The notes beneath the pieces are model-generated. The model saw only the letters and a program-made list of their open reading frames with translations. It searched no databases and was not told where the DNA came from. The translations under genes were made by a program, and so were the position numbers. From Spirochaetia bacterium UBA5763 (GTDB lineage: Bacteria > Spirochaetota > UBA4802 > UBA5550), in assembly GCA_002418835.1 (NCBI GenBank), contig DIEX01000020.1, positions 74,783 through 138,782 on the forward strand: a stretch of DNA of 64,000 nt, read 5' to 3'. This document shows positions 51,401-60,916 of this stretch, in pieces; the first letter of the stretch is position 1; each line of letters starts with the position of its first letter.

Positions 51401-52624
51401 ATGACAAGAATATTAAATCCCAACGACCCGTACTATATTGACAACCCGGGCCGCGTAAAAGCAATACAGAAGGAGATGCAGAAACGCGGCATAGATGTTT
51501 ACTTAGGCTCACGTGTCCGCACGCACAGTTTTATATTAGATGCATTCTGCCCCTGGCGAAGCTACCTTGTAATCCCCGCAGAGGGTCTCCCCACTCTTTT
51601 CACATTCGTAATAGATGCACTGAGGCTCGGAGACGAAACCTGGCTTGACGAGGACCATGTAAGGGCTTACGCTCCCATGGGTGGGATGGACCAGGTATCA
51701 GCGATCACAGATTTCATTAAAGACGACCTTGGCCTCTCTAAAGGGCGCATAGGTTACGAGGACGGAGTTTCCACTTATACAGCAGAGGGTAACCTGTCAC
51801 ACTGGGAGTTCACACGCTTCAGCGATGCACTCCCCGGTTTTGAATGGATCAATTCACACGACATCATAGATTCACTTTCAATAATTAAAGATAAAGGGAC
51901 AATCGAAAGGTTCCGCAAAGCCTCACTTATTGTTGACGAGGGTCACAAGGCAGCACGCGCTGCACTTGAAAACGGCGGATTCAAAGGTATGACCGAAACT
52001 GTTATCGCAGGTATTGCAGCACTTGCAATGCGTAAGGCAGGGAGCGTGTCTGAGTGGAACTTCGCGGGGCTCAACGAAATATCTGCGGGCTACCGCACAG
52101 GGCTTGGAGCATGTACACCTCCGACTAACAAGGAGATAAAAGCAGGTGAGCCGCTGATGCTTGACTTTCACGCGATGTTCCAGCTTGCACTTGGGGATCA
52201 CTCGCACAACTACCTCATAGGCCCTGCAACAAAGAGGCAGAGGTGGCACGCTGACAACTTTGTTGACCTTGTGAGCACAGTGCTTGACAATTATAAAGCA
52301 GGGGCAAGCCCATCATCGCTGGCGGAGATCCTTATGAACAGAGCTGAGGAGCGGGGCTGCGCTGACTTTCTTGTTCCCGGGTGTGAGCATGGAATCGGCC
52401 TTTTCGGTGACGAGTGGAGAATAGGCGCCACAGCAGACGGCCCTATACCCTACTGGACTGACCCTGACCATAAGTACAGCGAAAACGAGATGGTTGTATG
52501 CGCCATGCAGTACGCTGCACCTACCGAGGGTATCGGCTTCAGGTATGAGAATGATATCCTGATATTAAAGGATAAATGCGAATATATGTCGAAATATCCC
52601 CTTGCGATAGAGGAGATTTCGTAG
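51401..52624 (+). CDS. M24-family (Xaa-Pro peptidase/creatinase-like) enzyme
   Basis: 407 aa, cytoplasmic. The N-terminal creatinase-type domain (about 10-160) precedes a pita-bread catalytic domain. Possible metal ligands: D in LMLDFHAMFQ, D in LGDHSHNY, H in GCEHGIGLFG, E in ENEMVVCAMQ and E in GFRYENDILI. All five positions appear occupied, though the first aspartate lies in LDFHAMF instead of a perfect D-x11-D. The M24 fold hosts aminopeptidase P, prolidase, creatinase and lyases, so peptidase activity is not certain. Last gene of the TetR-SCP2-M24 operon; GGAGGG lies upstream of the ATG. Confidence 0.85.
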   Translation: MTRILNPNDPYYIDNPGRVKAIQKEMQKRGIDVYLGSRVRTHSFILDAFCPWRSYLVIPAEGLPTLFTFVIDALRLGDETWLDEDHVRAYAPMGGMDQVSAITDFIKDDLGLSKGRIGYEDGVSTYTAEGNLSHWEFTRFSDALPGFEWINSHDIIDSLSIIKDKGTIERFRKASLIVDEGHKAARAALENGGFKGMTETVIAGIAALAMRKAGSVSEWNFAGLNEISAGYRTGLGACTPPTNKEIKAGEPLMLDFHAMFQLALGDHSHNYLIGPATKRQRWHADNFVDLVSTVLDNYKAGASPSSLAEILMNRAEERGCADFLVPGCEHGIGLFGDEWRIGATADGPIPYWTDPDHKYSENEMVVCAMQYAAPTEGIGFRYENDILILKDKCEYMSKYPLAIEEIS

Positions 52625-52638
52625 GGTTTCTTTCAGCC

Positions 52639-52756
52639 TGTCATTCCGGTTTTGACATAGTCAAATACCGGAATCTTAAGGATTGCATAATTTTATATCA
52701 TAAACTTTCTGTTGTATTAAGATTCCGGTATTCCCTATCGGGAAACCGGAATGACA
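52639..52756 (+). repeat. double-stem element, ATCTTAA arm type
   Basis: TGTCATTCCGG...CCGGAATCTTAAG, about 40 bp of AT-rich DNA, then TTAAGATTCCGG...CCGGAATGACA. Inner arms ATCTTAA/TTAAGAT replace ATCTCAT/ATGAGAT. It lies in the 371-bp gap between the M24 and Csp genes; the rest of that gap is the Csp leader. Confidence 0.8.
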
Positions 52757-52995
52757 AATATTTATTAACATAACTATTTTTCATAATCTCCACAAAAAAA
52801 TCACTTTTTTTTCTTCTTTTTTTATTTAATTGTATTGACACTTTCAACAAACGAATAACAATGGTTATATCGATGATTACATAATTACTTCTACTATTAC
52901 TTTCCTCGTTTTTTCCCGGGCAAATTTCATAGCAGTTTTTAATCAGGTACTTCGAGAAGGGGATTTCCCCATATCAAAAGCACAGGAGTCACAAG

Positions 52996-53202
52996 ATGAC
53001 ACAATCACAAGGCACAGTTAAATGGTTTAATGATCAGAAAGGTTTCGGATTTATTACATCCGATAAAGGGCAGGATATATTCGTGCATCATTCCGGTATC
53101 AATTCTCAGGGTTTTAAAACTCTCCCTGAAGGAGCTGAAGTTTCTTTCGATACAGAAAGAGGCGAAAAAGGCCCCAGAGCTATTAACGTAACTCTTATAT
53201 AA
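52996..53202 (+). CDS. cold-shock domain protein
   Basis: 68 aa, one CspA-type domain: GTVKWFNDQKGFGFITSDKGQDIFVHHSGI, with RNP1 (KGFGFI) and RNP2 (DIFVHH). Binds single-stranded RNA/DNA as an RNA chaperone. The long leader (from about 52830) is AT-rich with a TTGACA and contains AAGGGGATTTCCCC, a hairpin-forming stretch, as is common for temperature-sensitive csp leaders. A strong intrinsic terminator follows, so it is a single-gene unit. Confidence 0.95.
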   Translation: MTQSQGTVKWFNDQKGFGFITSDKGQDIFVHHSGINSQGFKTLPEGAEVSFDTERGEKGPRAINVTLI

Positions 53203-53227
53203 TCATAAGATTACAGTTTATAAGCAG

Positions 53228-53258
53228 AAAAAGCTCCCTTAATAAGGGGGCTTTTTTT
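53228..53258 (+). terminator. intrinsic terminator of the Csp gene
   Basis: AAAAAGCTCCCTT (53228-53240) pairs with AAGGGGGCTTTTT, followed by TTATTT. Confidence 0.9.
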
Positions 53259-53293
53259 ATTTCTCAATTCCTTCTTGAAATATTAGTTATATT

Positions 53294-53564
53294 ACTGAAA
53301 TAATTTCTAAAAGAATTATAAGGATAAAAAACTTTAAATAATTAACTATGTATAAAATTATTATAATCATAAAATTTTGTCATTCCGGTTTTGCATCTTC
53401 AGTTCGTGCAAATACCGGAATCTCATAGATTAATATTATGAGATACCGGCATTTCACCCCAAGGGTACTTCTTCGCTATGCTCAGGGCGCGCACGCTACA
53501 GCCGGTATGACAGAAAATTATACTTATAGCTTTACACTAATAACTTTGTTAATGAATAAACATT
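53294..53564 (+). repeat. double-stem palindromic element, long form with insert
   Basis: Core 53378-53512, TGTCATTCCGG...CCGGTATGACA, with the CCCCAAGGGTACTTCTTCGC insert. Flanks are homologous to those of the copies at 15.7 and 33.9 kb (left end AATTTCTAAAAGAATTAT, right end AATGAATAAACATTG). It fills most of the gap between the Csp and PilZ genes. Confidence 0.8.
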
Positions 53565-53611
53565 GATTATATTAATATAAAAAGGATATTCCCGTAAACC
53601 GGAGAAAACCC

Positions 53612-53935
53612 ATGAAAGAAGAACTGAGGAAACATAAACGCTTTAAGATAAACCAGATGTGTGAAATCTACATGGGGAGAGAGATATACATCCCTATTAA
53701 AGGTATTAATATCAGCGACGGCGGTATGTCTTTCCGTACAGAGGAATCCCTTGCCATAAATGCCCTTGTGCAGTTTCAGCTGGCAATCCATATAGGTGAA
53801 AAATCAAAGACAATCAACTGCCAGGGTGTAGTGCGCAGATTCGAGCCTGAAGAAGATGGATGGTCAGGCGCAATAGAGTTCACCAATATGAAGGATGAGC
53901 ATAAAAAGCTGATTCATGAATATGTAAAAGGTTAA
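53612..53935 (+). CDS. PilZ-domain c-di-GMP receptor
   Basis: 107 aa, single PilZ domain. RKHKRF gives the RxxxR motif near the N terminus, and NISDGG gives the (D/N)xSxxG motif, the two c-di-GMP-contacting sites. A single-domain PilZ acts as a diffusible effector. The c-di-GMP would come from the two diguanylate cyclases elsewhere in this window. It stands alone between two repeat elements, with no neighbour that reveals its target. Confidence 0.92.
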   Translation: MKEELRKHKRFKINQMCEIYMGREIYIPIKGINISDGGMSFRTEESLAINALVQFQLAIHIGEKSKTINCQGVVRRFEPEEDGWSGAIEFTNMKDEHKKLIHEYVKG

Positions 53936-54154
53936 CTCCCTTTATCTCCACCTTCACCTGCCCCCTCTCATTATCTGCTATTGAAGACACAGCCACGGAC
54001 AGGGCGCTGTTCAGCATGGCGGGTTCCTTCCTTTTCCGGAAATTATCCATAAAAAAGAAAAAGGGATTATAAAATCATTGCGCGAAAAAGGGGGGGGATA
54101 AATATATCCGCCATATCGGAGTAATTAAAACGGTTTATGAAATATTTCAGGTTA

Positions 54155-54289
54155 TGTCATTCCGGTTTTGCATCTTCAGTTCGTGCAAATACCGGAATCT
54201 CATAGCTTTATATTATGAGATTCCGGCATTCTACCCCAAGGGTACTTCTTCGCTGTGCTCAGGGCGCGCACGCTACAGCCGGTATGACA
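54155..54289 (+). repeat. double-stem element with insert
   Basis: TGTCATTCCGG...CCGGTATGACA with inner arms ATCTCAT/ATGAGAT and the same CCCCAAGGGTACTTCTTCGC insert as the copies at 25.7 and 53.4 kb. The flank to about 54335 retains the AGCTTTAAACTAATTACT trace of the long form. It occupies part of the 420-bp gap 53936-54355. Confidence 0.8.
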
Positions 54290-54355
54290 TTAAATTATAA
54301 TAACAGCTTTAAACTAATTACTATGTTTAAGAATAATACTGATATATAATGCACT

Positions 54356-55621
54356 ATGAAGACTGAAGTGAAACACCCCATAGACAGCTATTTTTTGCGG
54401 AACACTGTATCCATTTCAGGAGTGGAGCTGTTCTGGGGCCTTGCAATACCTGTGCTTTTTGAATCGACATTTCTGCAGGTATTTCTGAAGGAGATCGGCG
54501 CGTCGAACCTAATAGTGGGGCTTATTCCGGCAATACTTTCCATAGGGATTATGCTCTTTTCACTTATGTCCGCGTACCTTACATCACACCTTGAAAGAAA
54601 AAAGATCTGGGTAACCGTAACTCATGCAGTGGCAAGCCTCCCGCTGATACTCTTCGGTATCCTGCTTGTATACACAGATGCGGAGTACCGCGTTGGACTA
54701 TTCCTTGTCTGCTACTCCTCCTTTGCCCTTATGCTGGGGCTCACCATGCCTATGTGGCAGAATTTCACAGTAATGATATTCAGCCCCGGAAAAGCTATAA
54801 AGGGGCTTTCCATAATGATGACAACGCAGATTACAACAAGGCTAATCGGAGGGCTCGTTATATTCAAAAGCGTGGAGCGTTACTCATTCTCAATTGAAAG
54901 CGCTTCGATCATATTCATTGCAGCAGGACTCCTCTGTCTTGCGGGGTCCTTCTGTTTTTTACCTGTGAGGGAGACAGCGGGAAATATCCCTTTTCAGGCA
55001 AAGAACCGCCATAATTTTAAAACTCTTATAGAATCGGGGAGGAGCATAATACGCAACAGAAACTTCATGCTCTATCTCCTCAGCTCTGCTGAAATATATG
55101 CCACAACAACAGTTATTGCATTTTACGCCAACTATGCAGTGGAGTGGCGCGGTATTGACAAGAGCGCGGCAGCAGGACTCTTTGTAAGCTTCATCTACCT
55201 TGCCGGGATTATAATAAACATACTTGTGGGATGGATGGGGCTCTTTAAACTTAAAACAAAGTTTATAATCGCGAGGAGTGCAACGCTGTGCGGAACCATT
55301 GCTGTTCTTTTATCATCATCACTCCCGCATTTTCTTGCAGCCAGTTTTCTTATCGGGATTTCCAGGGGGATAAACCAGTCGGCTCATGTTCATGCAGTAA
55401 AAAAACTCTCAGGGCTTCACGACGCAACAGACTATTTCGCCATATCCCTGCTGCTGGTGTTCCCCTTCTCCTTCGGGCTCCCCTCTTTATCAGGGCTGGT
55501 ACTTGATATGAACAGAGGGCACGGAAGTTTATCGTATATAATTGTATTTTCAGCTCTGGCAATTATTCAGGCATGGACTCTACTGATGACATTAAAAACC
55601 GATTTCATGGAAAAACAGTAA
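54356..55621 (+). CDS. major facilitator superfamily transporter
   Basis: 421 aa with about twelve spans in two six-span halves separated by a cytoplasmic loop (RETAGNIPFQAKNRHNFKTL, about 200-225). Begins FLRNTVSISGVELFWGLAIPVLFESTFLQVFLKEIGASNLIVGLIPAILSIG, resembling BtlA/MFS-1-like permeases. The substrate is not evident; the first loop ends in LERKK. ATG at 54356. It is convergent with the sensor kinase gene, with a 5-bp gap between stops. Confidence 0.85.
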   Translation: MKTEVKHPIDSYFLRNTVSISGVELFWGLAIPVLFESTFLQVFLKEIGASNLIVGLIPAILSIGIMLFSLMSAYLTSHLERKKIWVTVTHAVASLPLILFGILLVYTDAEYRVGLFLVCYSSFALMLGLTMPMWQNFTVMIFSPGKAIKGLSIMMTTQITTRLIGGLVIFKSVERYSFSIESASIIFIAAGLLCLAGSFCFLPVRETAGNIPFQAKNRHNFKTLIESGRSIIRNRNFMLYLLSSAEIYATTTVIAFYANYAVEWRGIDKSAAAGLFVSFIYLAGIIINILVGWMGLFKLKTKFIIARSATLCGTIAVLLSSSLPHFLAASFLIGISRGINQSAHVHAVKKLSGLHDATDYFAISLLLVFPFSFGLPSLSGLVLDMNRGHGSLSYIIVFSALAIIQAWTLLMTLKTDFMEKQ

Positions 55622-55626
55622 GCCTG

Positions 55627-57999
55627 TTAAACAACACCATTCACCACTTTGAGGAGATCCTCTGCCGAGAATGGCTTAACAAGGTAACCGTCAAAACCGT
55701 AGCTTTTGTATTCAGCTATTACAGGATCTGTACTGTACCCTGATATAACTATTGCCTTGAAAGGGAGCCCCTGCTCACGCAATATCCTCACAGCCTCCAT
55801 CCCACCCATACCTCCCGGAATTGTCAGGTCGGCTATAATAATATTCACAGGTTCCCCGGCAGCATCTCTCTTTTCAAATATATCTATAGCCTCATTACCA
55901 TCAGCAGCCTGGATAATATTCGCCCCCTCATCCTTCAGCACCTCTTCCATTATGTACCTTAGCTGCGGCTCATCGTCCATGATAAGAACAGTGAGGTTCC
56001 TGAAGTCAGCTTTCTCCCTGCCGCAGATTTCGCAGGTCTTCTCAATAAACTCTTCATGATGCGCCGGAAGAAATATCGTAAACACCGCCCCATCCCCCGG
56101 ATGTGAGTAAACATCAATTGCACCGCCGTGCCTTTTAATAATGGTGTGGCAGATTGTGAGGCCAAGGCCGTTACCTTCAGACTTTGTGCTGAAGTATGGA
56201 TCAAATATCCGCCTGAGGTTCTTCTGCTCAATCCCCTCCCCCTGGTCTTTGATAGAAATTGCAACATACTCTCCCGGCAGAAGCGAATAGGGGTTATCAT
56301 CATTCATTACAACATTCTTAAGTCCAATCTCAATGGTCCCACCTGAGGGCATTGCCTGTGAAGCATTAAGAATTATATTCTGTATAACCTGTTCAATCTG
56401 TCCCCTGTCAATTTCGGCAGCCTTTATACCGCTTTCAAAATTAAACTTAAGTGCAATCTTTGAGCCGCTCAGTATAAACTCCGCGGTTTCAGTAAGGAGC
56501 TGTTCAATTGACGCCAGTGCCTTAACAGGTGTGCCCCCCTTGGAAAAAGCAAGGAGCTGTTCAGTAAGTTTTCTTGCCCTGATGCCCGCTTTTTCAGCTT
56601 CAGATAAAAGATGAATGGTCTTATCCCTGTCTGAAATTTTAAGGCGCGCAAGCGAGATAAAACCCACAATTGCAGTTAGAATATTATTGAAGTCATGGGC
56701 AATCCCACCGGCAAAAACACCGAGAGATTCCAGCTTGTGGGAGCGGTTCTCCTCCTCCTCCCGTTTTTTCTTTTCAGATATATCACGAACAATAGCAAGA
56801 AACTTCTTTTCTCCGAAAGGGACCATCCTGGCGTCGCAGTGCATCACATCACCGCCGAGATCGATATCATACTCATAGGTCATGATACGGCGCCCGGCCT
56901 TTATGGAGTTAATCACATCTAAAGTCAGATCAGCAATATCAGGGGGCATAACCTCCCTGACATTTTTACCGACAAACTCTTCAGGGGGGAGATAGAGACC
57001 GTCAGCCTGCTCTGCCCTGTAATCAATGAAGTTACCGTCACAATCGAATATAAAAAGATAATCTGGATTTGCAGCAAGAAGAGATTTTGTCTTCTCCTCG
57101 CTCTCCCTGAGCTTTTCAACTGTCAAAGAAAGCTCCGATGTTTTTTCACGTATTTTAAACCTGAGATAAAAAATAAGCATAACCATTGCAGCAGCAATGG
57201 AGAGCACAGCAGCCAGCCCTCCCGCTATATACTTTCTGTAAACAATACTTTTAATATCCTCACCAAGCCACTTATTTTCAATGGACTTCAGTTCTTCATC
57301 AGAGATCATATCAAATCCCCTGATTACAAGAGACAGAGTCTTTGTATCACCCTTTTTCACTGCCCTGTGGAACTCACCAGACCCAAGCGATAAAGAATAC
57401 CTGAACTGCTCCTGTAATTTAAACTTGTGTATGTAATATAGCGCCGGAGGTTTATCGGCACAGAAAATATGAATCCCGCCGTTTGCTGCATCAAGTATCA
57501 TACTTTCGTAGCCGGGGTAGAATTTAAGCGAAGTAATGCCGTTTTCTTTCAGCACATCAATACAGGCATCACCCTCTTTTACTCCCACTACATATCCTGC
57601 AAGTGACCTGATCTCTGTGATCCCTGACACACTGCTGTTAAAAAATACAGGAACTTCAATCACTGCATAAGGTTCGGCATAATCAAGGAAACCGGCACGC
57701 TCCTCTGTAAAAAAAACCGTATCAATAACATCACCGCGCCCCTCTCTGATATCAGCCTGGGCTTTAGCCCAATCCTTAGCGTCAATTACAACATCAACAC
57801 CTGTCTTTCTGCTCCAGAGCTTCCATTGATCAACGATTATACCCTGGAGCTTACCTGTTCTGTCACGGAAAATATATGGCGGGTAATTATCATCGGAGAG
57901 CACAGTTATATGGCCATCCGGGAATGCGTGCGGTGCCGCAATCAGAATTGAGATAAATATAAACAGTATAAACAGCGGAATTTTATATATCATATTCAT
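55627..57999 (-). CDS. membrane hybrid kinase: SBP-like sensor, PAS, HisKA, HATPase, REC
   Basis: 790 aa. Signal/anchor at the N terminus (about 5-22), a periplasmic bacterial solute-binding type-3 domain (about 28-250; ITVLSDDNYPPYIFRDRTGKLQGIIVDQWKLW), a membrane span (about 258-280), PAS (about 300-410), HisKA with H435 in GGIAHDFNNIL, HATPase, and a C-terminal receiver (about 672-790; LIMDDEP, IIIADLTIPGGMGG, LVKPF). The extracytoplasmic SBP domain is of the amino-acid-binding type, so it probably senses an amino acid or related polar solute. No response regulator adjoins it. Convergent with the MFS gene. Confidence 0.92.
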   Translation of the reverse strand: MNMIYKIPLFILFIFISILIAAPHAFPDGHITVLSDDNYPPYIFRDRTGKLQGIIVDQWKLWSRKTGVDVVIDAKDWAKAQADIREGRGDVIDTVFFTEERAGFLDYAEPYAVIEVPVFFNSSVSGITEIRSLAGYVVGVKEGDACIDVLKENGITSLKFYPGYESMILDAANGGIHIFCADKPPALYYIHKFKLQEQFRYSLSLGSGEFHRAVKKGDTKTLSLVIRGFDMISDEELKSIENKWLGEDIKSIVYRKYIAGGLAAVLSIAAAMVMLIFYLRFKIREKTSELSLTVEKLRESEEKTKSLLAANPDYLFIFDCDGNFIDYRAEQADGLYLPPEEFVGKNVREVMPPDIADLTLDVINSIKAGRRIMTYEYDIDLGGDVMHCDARMVPFGEKKFLAIVRDISEKKKREEEENRSHKLESLGVFAGGIAHDFNNILTAIVGFISLARLKISDRDKTIHLLSEAEKAGIRARKLTEQLLAFSKGGTPVKALASIEQLLTETAEFILSGSKIALKFNFESGIKAAEIDRGQIEQVIQNIILNASQAMPSGGTIEIGLKNVVMNDDNPYSLLPGEYVAISIKDQGEGIEQKNLRRIFDPYFSTKSEGNGLGLTICHTIIKRHGGAIDVYSHPGDGAVFTIFLPAHHEEFIEKTCEICGREKADFRNLTVLIMDDEPQLRYIMEEVLKDEGANIIQAADGNEAIDIFEKRDAAGEPVNIIIADLTIPGGMGGMEAVRILREQGLPFKAIVISGYSTDPVIAEYKSYGFDGYLVKPFSAEDLLKVVNGVV

Positions 58000-58082
58000 T
58001 ATTATTTTTAAATTATTTCATTTCTAAAATGCTTTATTTAAAAATACTGAATTCCCGTCATTTATTCCATAAAAAAACTGAT

Positions 58083-58559
58083 TTAAGGCTGAGATTCAAC
58101 AACAGCTCTAAGCCCTCTTTTCTCCTCCCTGAGCCGTTCAATGTCATCTTTCACTTCAATAAGCCTGTCCATCATTTCTGACTCTTTTTTTATTATATTG
58201 CCATCTTCAAATCCCTCACGCAGATAAACAGTGAGGGAAAGCTCACTGTAATCACCGGGGGGATCTGGCCTGTACTGTACTTCAACTTTTATTTCAGAGA
58301 GGAACTCATCATCGTCCCTGCCGCTGTATCCTGAAGGGTATGATGTGACACTTATATCACTGCGGTTAAGTTTCATTGTTTTAATAAAGAAGGAGTTTAT
58401 CAGCTCTTCAACACGGCGTGACTTTTCAGCTTTTTCAAGGAGAGGGAACCTTATGAGTTCACGCTCTTTCATTATATCGCGTTCAATGAATTTAAGTTCA
58501 GCGACACGCTTTTCTATGAAAAAAATTTTTTCTTTTGTTATATCCGAGTTTGTTTTCAT
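58083..58559 (-). CDS. hypothetical coiled-coil protein
   Basis: 158 aa, soluble, no signal peptide. An N-terminal helix (TKEKIFFIEKRVAELKFIERDIMKERELIRF) and a C-terminal helix (MMDRLIEVKDDIERLREEKRGL) suggest coiled coils around a central beta section (DISVTSYPSGYSGRDDDEFLSEIKVEVQYRPDPPGDYSELSLTVYL). No family recognised. It is upstream of the sensor kinase gene on the same strand, 83 bp away. Confidence 0.6.
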   Translation of the reverse strand: MKTNSDITKEKIFFIEKRVAELKFIERDIMKERELIRFPLLEKAEKSRRVEELINSFFIKTMKLNRSDISVTSYPSGYSGRDDDEFLSEIKVEVQYRPDPPGDYSELSLTVYLREGFEDGNIIKKESEMMDRLIEVKDDIERLREEKRGLRAVVESQP

Positions 58560-58599
58560 TGCTATGCTCTTACATACTTTTATTAAACCATAAACTTAA

Positions 58600-58627
58600 C
58601 AGCCCCTGCACCCCGGAGGGGGCAAGG
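58600..58627. repeat. GC-rich hairpin repeat, copy 3
   Basis: Reverse complement reads TTGCCCCCTCCGGGGTGCAGGGGC; the same family as 43551 and 43626. It lies in the 327-bp gap before the methyltransferase gene, which otherwise shows no gene. Confidence 0.6.
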
Positions 58628-58886
58628 ACTTTTTATTAACGCTATCATTTCTGAATATTAAAACGTGGGGATAGTTACAATAAGAATTTTCTATTGTTAT
58701 ATTATGTAAAACTCTATTAGGGTAACACCCGGAGACATGAACAATCTCCTTTAATAAAAATCAAAAAACTGCTTGCGCGTATCTGATACCGGATATGCAG
58801 ATTTTTTATACTTTCATTATGCCGCTGAATGGAACAGAGGCATAATGAAAGAGAGCTGAAATTAAAAAGATATCGGGGAGAGCGGA

Positions 58887-59606
58887 ATGAACAGATGGAC
58901 TTACGATGAATTCAGGCACTGCGGTGTTGATTATTCAGATGAGAAACAGGCTGAAAATTATGACAACGAGCACGGCAGGTTCAGGGACTACGGGAAAGAG
59001 TTTGACGCGATGATTGAATTTCTCTCATTGGGGAACACGGCAGATCTGTCAATGATAGACCTGGGGTGCGGCACAGGAGCCACATCAATATATGCCGCAA
59101 AGAGTTTTAAAAAGGTCTATGGAATTGATGTATCAGAGATGATGATAAAACAGGCAAAAAAGAAAAGTGATATTGAGGGTATAAAGAACATAGAGTTTAT
59201 AAATACGGGATTTCTGACATACACTCATAAATATGAACCGGCCGATCTTGTTATAACAAAAGCCGCGTTTCACCACCTCCCTGATTTCTGGAAACAGGTG
59301 GCACTACTCAGAATGAACAGGATGCTTAAACTTCAGGGTATACTCTATATCTTTGATGTGGTATTTCATTTTGATGCAGCGGATTATGAAAGCCGGATCA
59401 ATGACTGGGTTGCAGGTTTTGAAGTAAAAGCCGGGGCAAAATTCAGGGAGAATGTTGAAACACATATACGCGATGAATACAGCACCTTTAACTGGATAAT
59501 GGAAGGTATGATTAAAAACGCCGGGTTCAGGATTGAGAAGAGCAGAACAGCAGACGGTTTTATAACTGAATACTGCTGCATCAAAACTGAAGAAGTGAAT
59601 ATATAA
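58887..59606 (+). CDS. class I SAM-dependent methyltransferase
   Basis: 239 aa, cytoplasmic. Rossmann-type SAM motif I SMIDLGCGTGATSIYAAKSF (about 54-73), an acidic loop after strand 2 (YGIDVSEMMIKQAKKKS), and motif near ADLVITKAAFHHLPDFWKQ. It resembles the Methyltransf_25/ubiE-like group. The N-terminal segment (MNRWTYDEFRHCGVDYSDEKQAENYDNEHG) is an extra helix region. The substrate is unknown. Ribosome-binding site GGGAGAG upstream. Single gene. Confidence 0.88.
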   Translation: MNRWTYDEFRHCGVDYSDEKQAENYDNEHGRFRDYGKEFDAMIEFLSLGNTADLSMIDLGCGTGATSIYAAKSFKKVYGIDVSEMMIKQAKKKSDIEGIKNIEFINTGFLTYTHKYEPADLVITKAAFHHLPDFWKQVALLRMNRMLKLQGILYIFDVVFHFDAADYESRINDWVAGFEVKAGAKFRENVETHIRDEYSTFNWIMEGMIKNAGFRIEKSRTADGFITEYCCIKTEEVNI

Positions 59607-59770
59607 AAGTATTCTATACTGATGAAAAGCGGTCTTCATTCATTACACAAAGTTCTCTGTCTATATGTACTGGAACATCCCTCTGCATATACATGCATGT
59701 CAGTATACTTTGCAAAGCGGTTAATTACAATACAGAGAATGTGTTTATGAATGAAGATAAAGAACGGTAT

Positions 59771-59806
59771 AAAAAACGGCAGCTTTTTCACACTTAAAAG
59801 CTGCCG
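59771..59806 (-). terminator. intrinsic terminator of the 59834 lipoprotein gene
   Basis: CGGCAGCTTTT (59777-59787) pairs with AAAAGCTGCCG (59796-59806). On the minus strand it is followed by a T-run (the A-run at 59771-59776). Confidence 0.85.
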
Positions 59807-59833
59807 ACATAAAGATAATATTACTTGTGAATT

Positions 59834-60517
59834 TTACTTTTTCTTTGCTTTCGCTTTTGATTTATCTTCCGGGTCCAGTGATAATAACACAGCCGTTTTA
59901 AGTCTTTGAACTGCTATCGCATATATTATGGCATCATTTTTGCCCTTAACATAATTTTTTTCAGAATTCTGCACATATTTTACTCTTTCAAGAAAAGTTT
60001 CATATCGTTTATTATCTTTTATACTTACAGGGTGTTGTGTTAAATATTTCGATAGAGTCATAAGTGCCCTTACTTCAAGATTATCTTTTTTAAGTGCTGC
60101 CAGCACACCATCCTGACTGGCTGGTGAATTAACGTCATCTATAGCCCATGCAAGCTGAAACTGGTTATCTCCTATATTGTCATTCAGAAGCCTTTTTTCA
60201 ACAGCAGGGAGAACTGCAGTTGACTTGAGGCGTCTTGTAGCTTCTGCTGTTCCACGGATTAATTCCTTTGTTGCCTTTTCATCAGAGAGGGTACTTATAA
60301 TATGCTTCTCTGTCTCCTTCTGATTTTCCTGAAAAAACTTTCCAAGTTTATACTTCGACTTACAATGGTCATCATCTGCACCATAAGCTTCAAACATCTT
60401 CTGATAATTAGTCTGAGTAATCATGAGTTCAACATCAGTGTCTGAATACATTGTCGCACAACCTGTGAAGCTTAAAAATAAGAAAATGCAGACAGACAGA
60501 ATGAATGTCTTTTTCAT
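59834..60517 (-). CDS. lipoprotein, helical (HEAT-like)
   Basis: 227 aa. Signal peptide with lipobox FTGC (C20). The mature chain is all-helical with a repeat feel (AEATRRLKSTAVLPAVEKRLLNDNIGDNQFQLAWAIDDVNSPASQDGVLAALKKDNLEVRALMTLSKYL), suggesting a HEAT-type array. Lys-rich end (EDKSKAKAKKK). Function unknown. Monocistronic, with a strong terminator downstream. Confidence 0.75.
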   Translation of the reverse strand: MKKTFILSVCIFLFLSFTGCATMYSDTDVELMITQTNYQKMFEAYGADDDHCKSKYKLGKFFQENQKETEKHIISTLSDEKATKELIRGTAEATRRLKSTAVLPAVEKRLLNDNIGDNQFQLAWAIDDVNSPASQDGVLAALKKDNLEVRALMTLSKYLTQHPVSIKDNKRYETFLERVKYVQNSEKNYVKGKNDAIIYAIAVQRLKTAVLLSLDPEDKSKAKAKKK

Positions 60518-60916
60518 CTTATACCTCTTTTATATTATAAATTTATTACTACAGGAACCGGCATGAAAATTTCAGCTGATTTTATAGAAAGTCAATATAT
60601 TTATTTCTTTTAAATAACATTATCCCTTGCATCATATAGCACGAACCTTGCCATAATTAAATAAAAAATAGATCATACCCTTACTTCCTTTATGCTGATA
60701 TGTCGAAAATGAATATTTTAAAAAATACTTCATGTTATGCGGTCTGTCATTATCACACAAATGTTTATAAAATGCAAAACATTACAAAATCGAAATAAAG
60801 CTTGACTTTTCCTCTTTTGATATTGGCATTTTAATGTACGCAGAATAAATATTTTTTTATTATAACTTGAGTTATGCGGAATACCATTAACATCGCAGAA
60901 TAAGGAGTGCCGGGTT
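60518..60916. other. 399-bp AT-rich region without a supported gene
   Basis: Upstream region shared by the lipoprotein gene at 59834 (minus) and the plus-strand genes from 60917. TTGACT near 60803 could be a promoter element. A minus-strand frame at 60730-60984 has an implausible composition and overlaps the small plus-strand frame. Confidence 0.5.
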
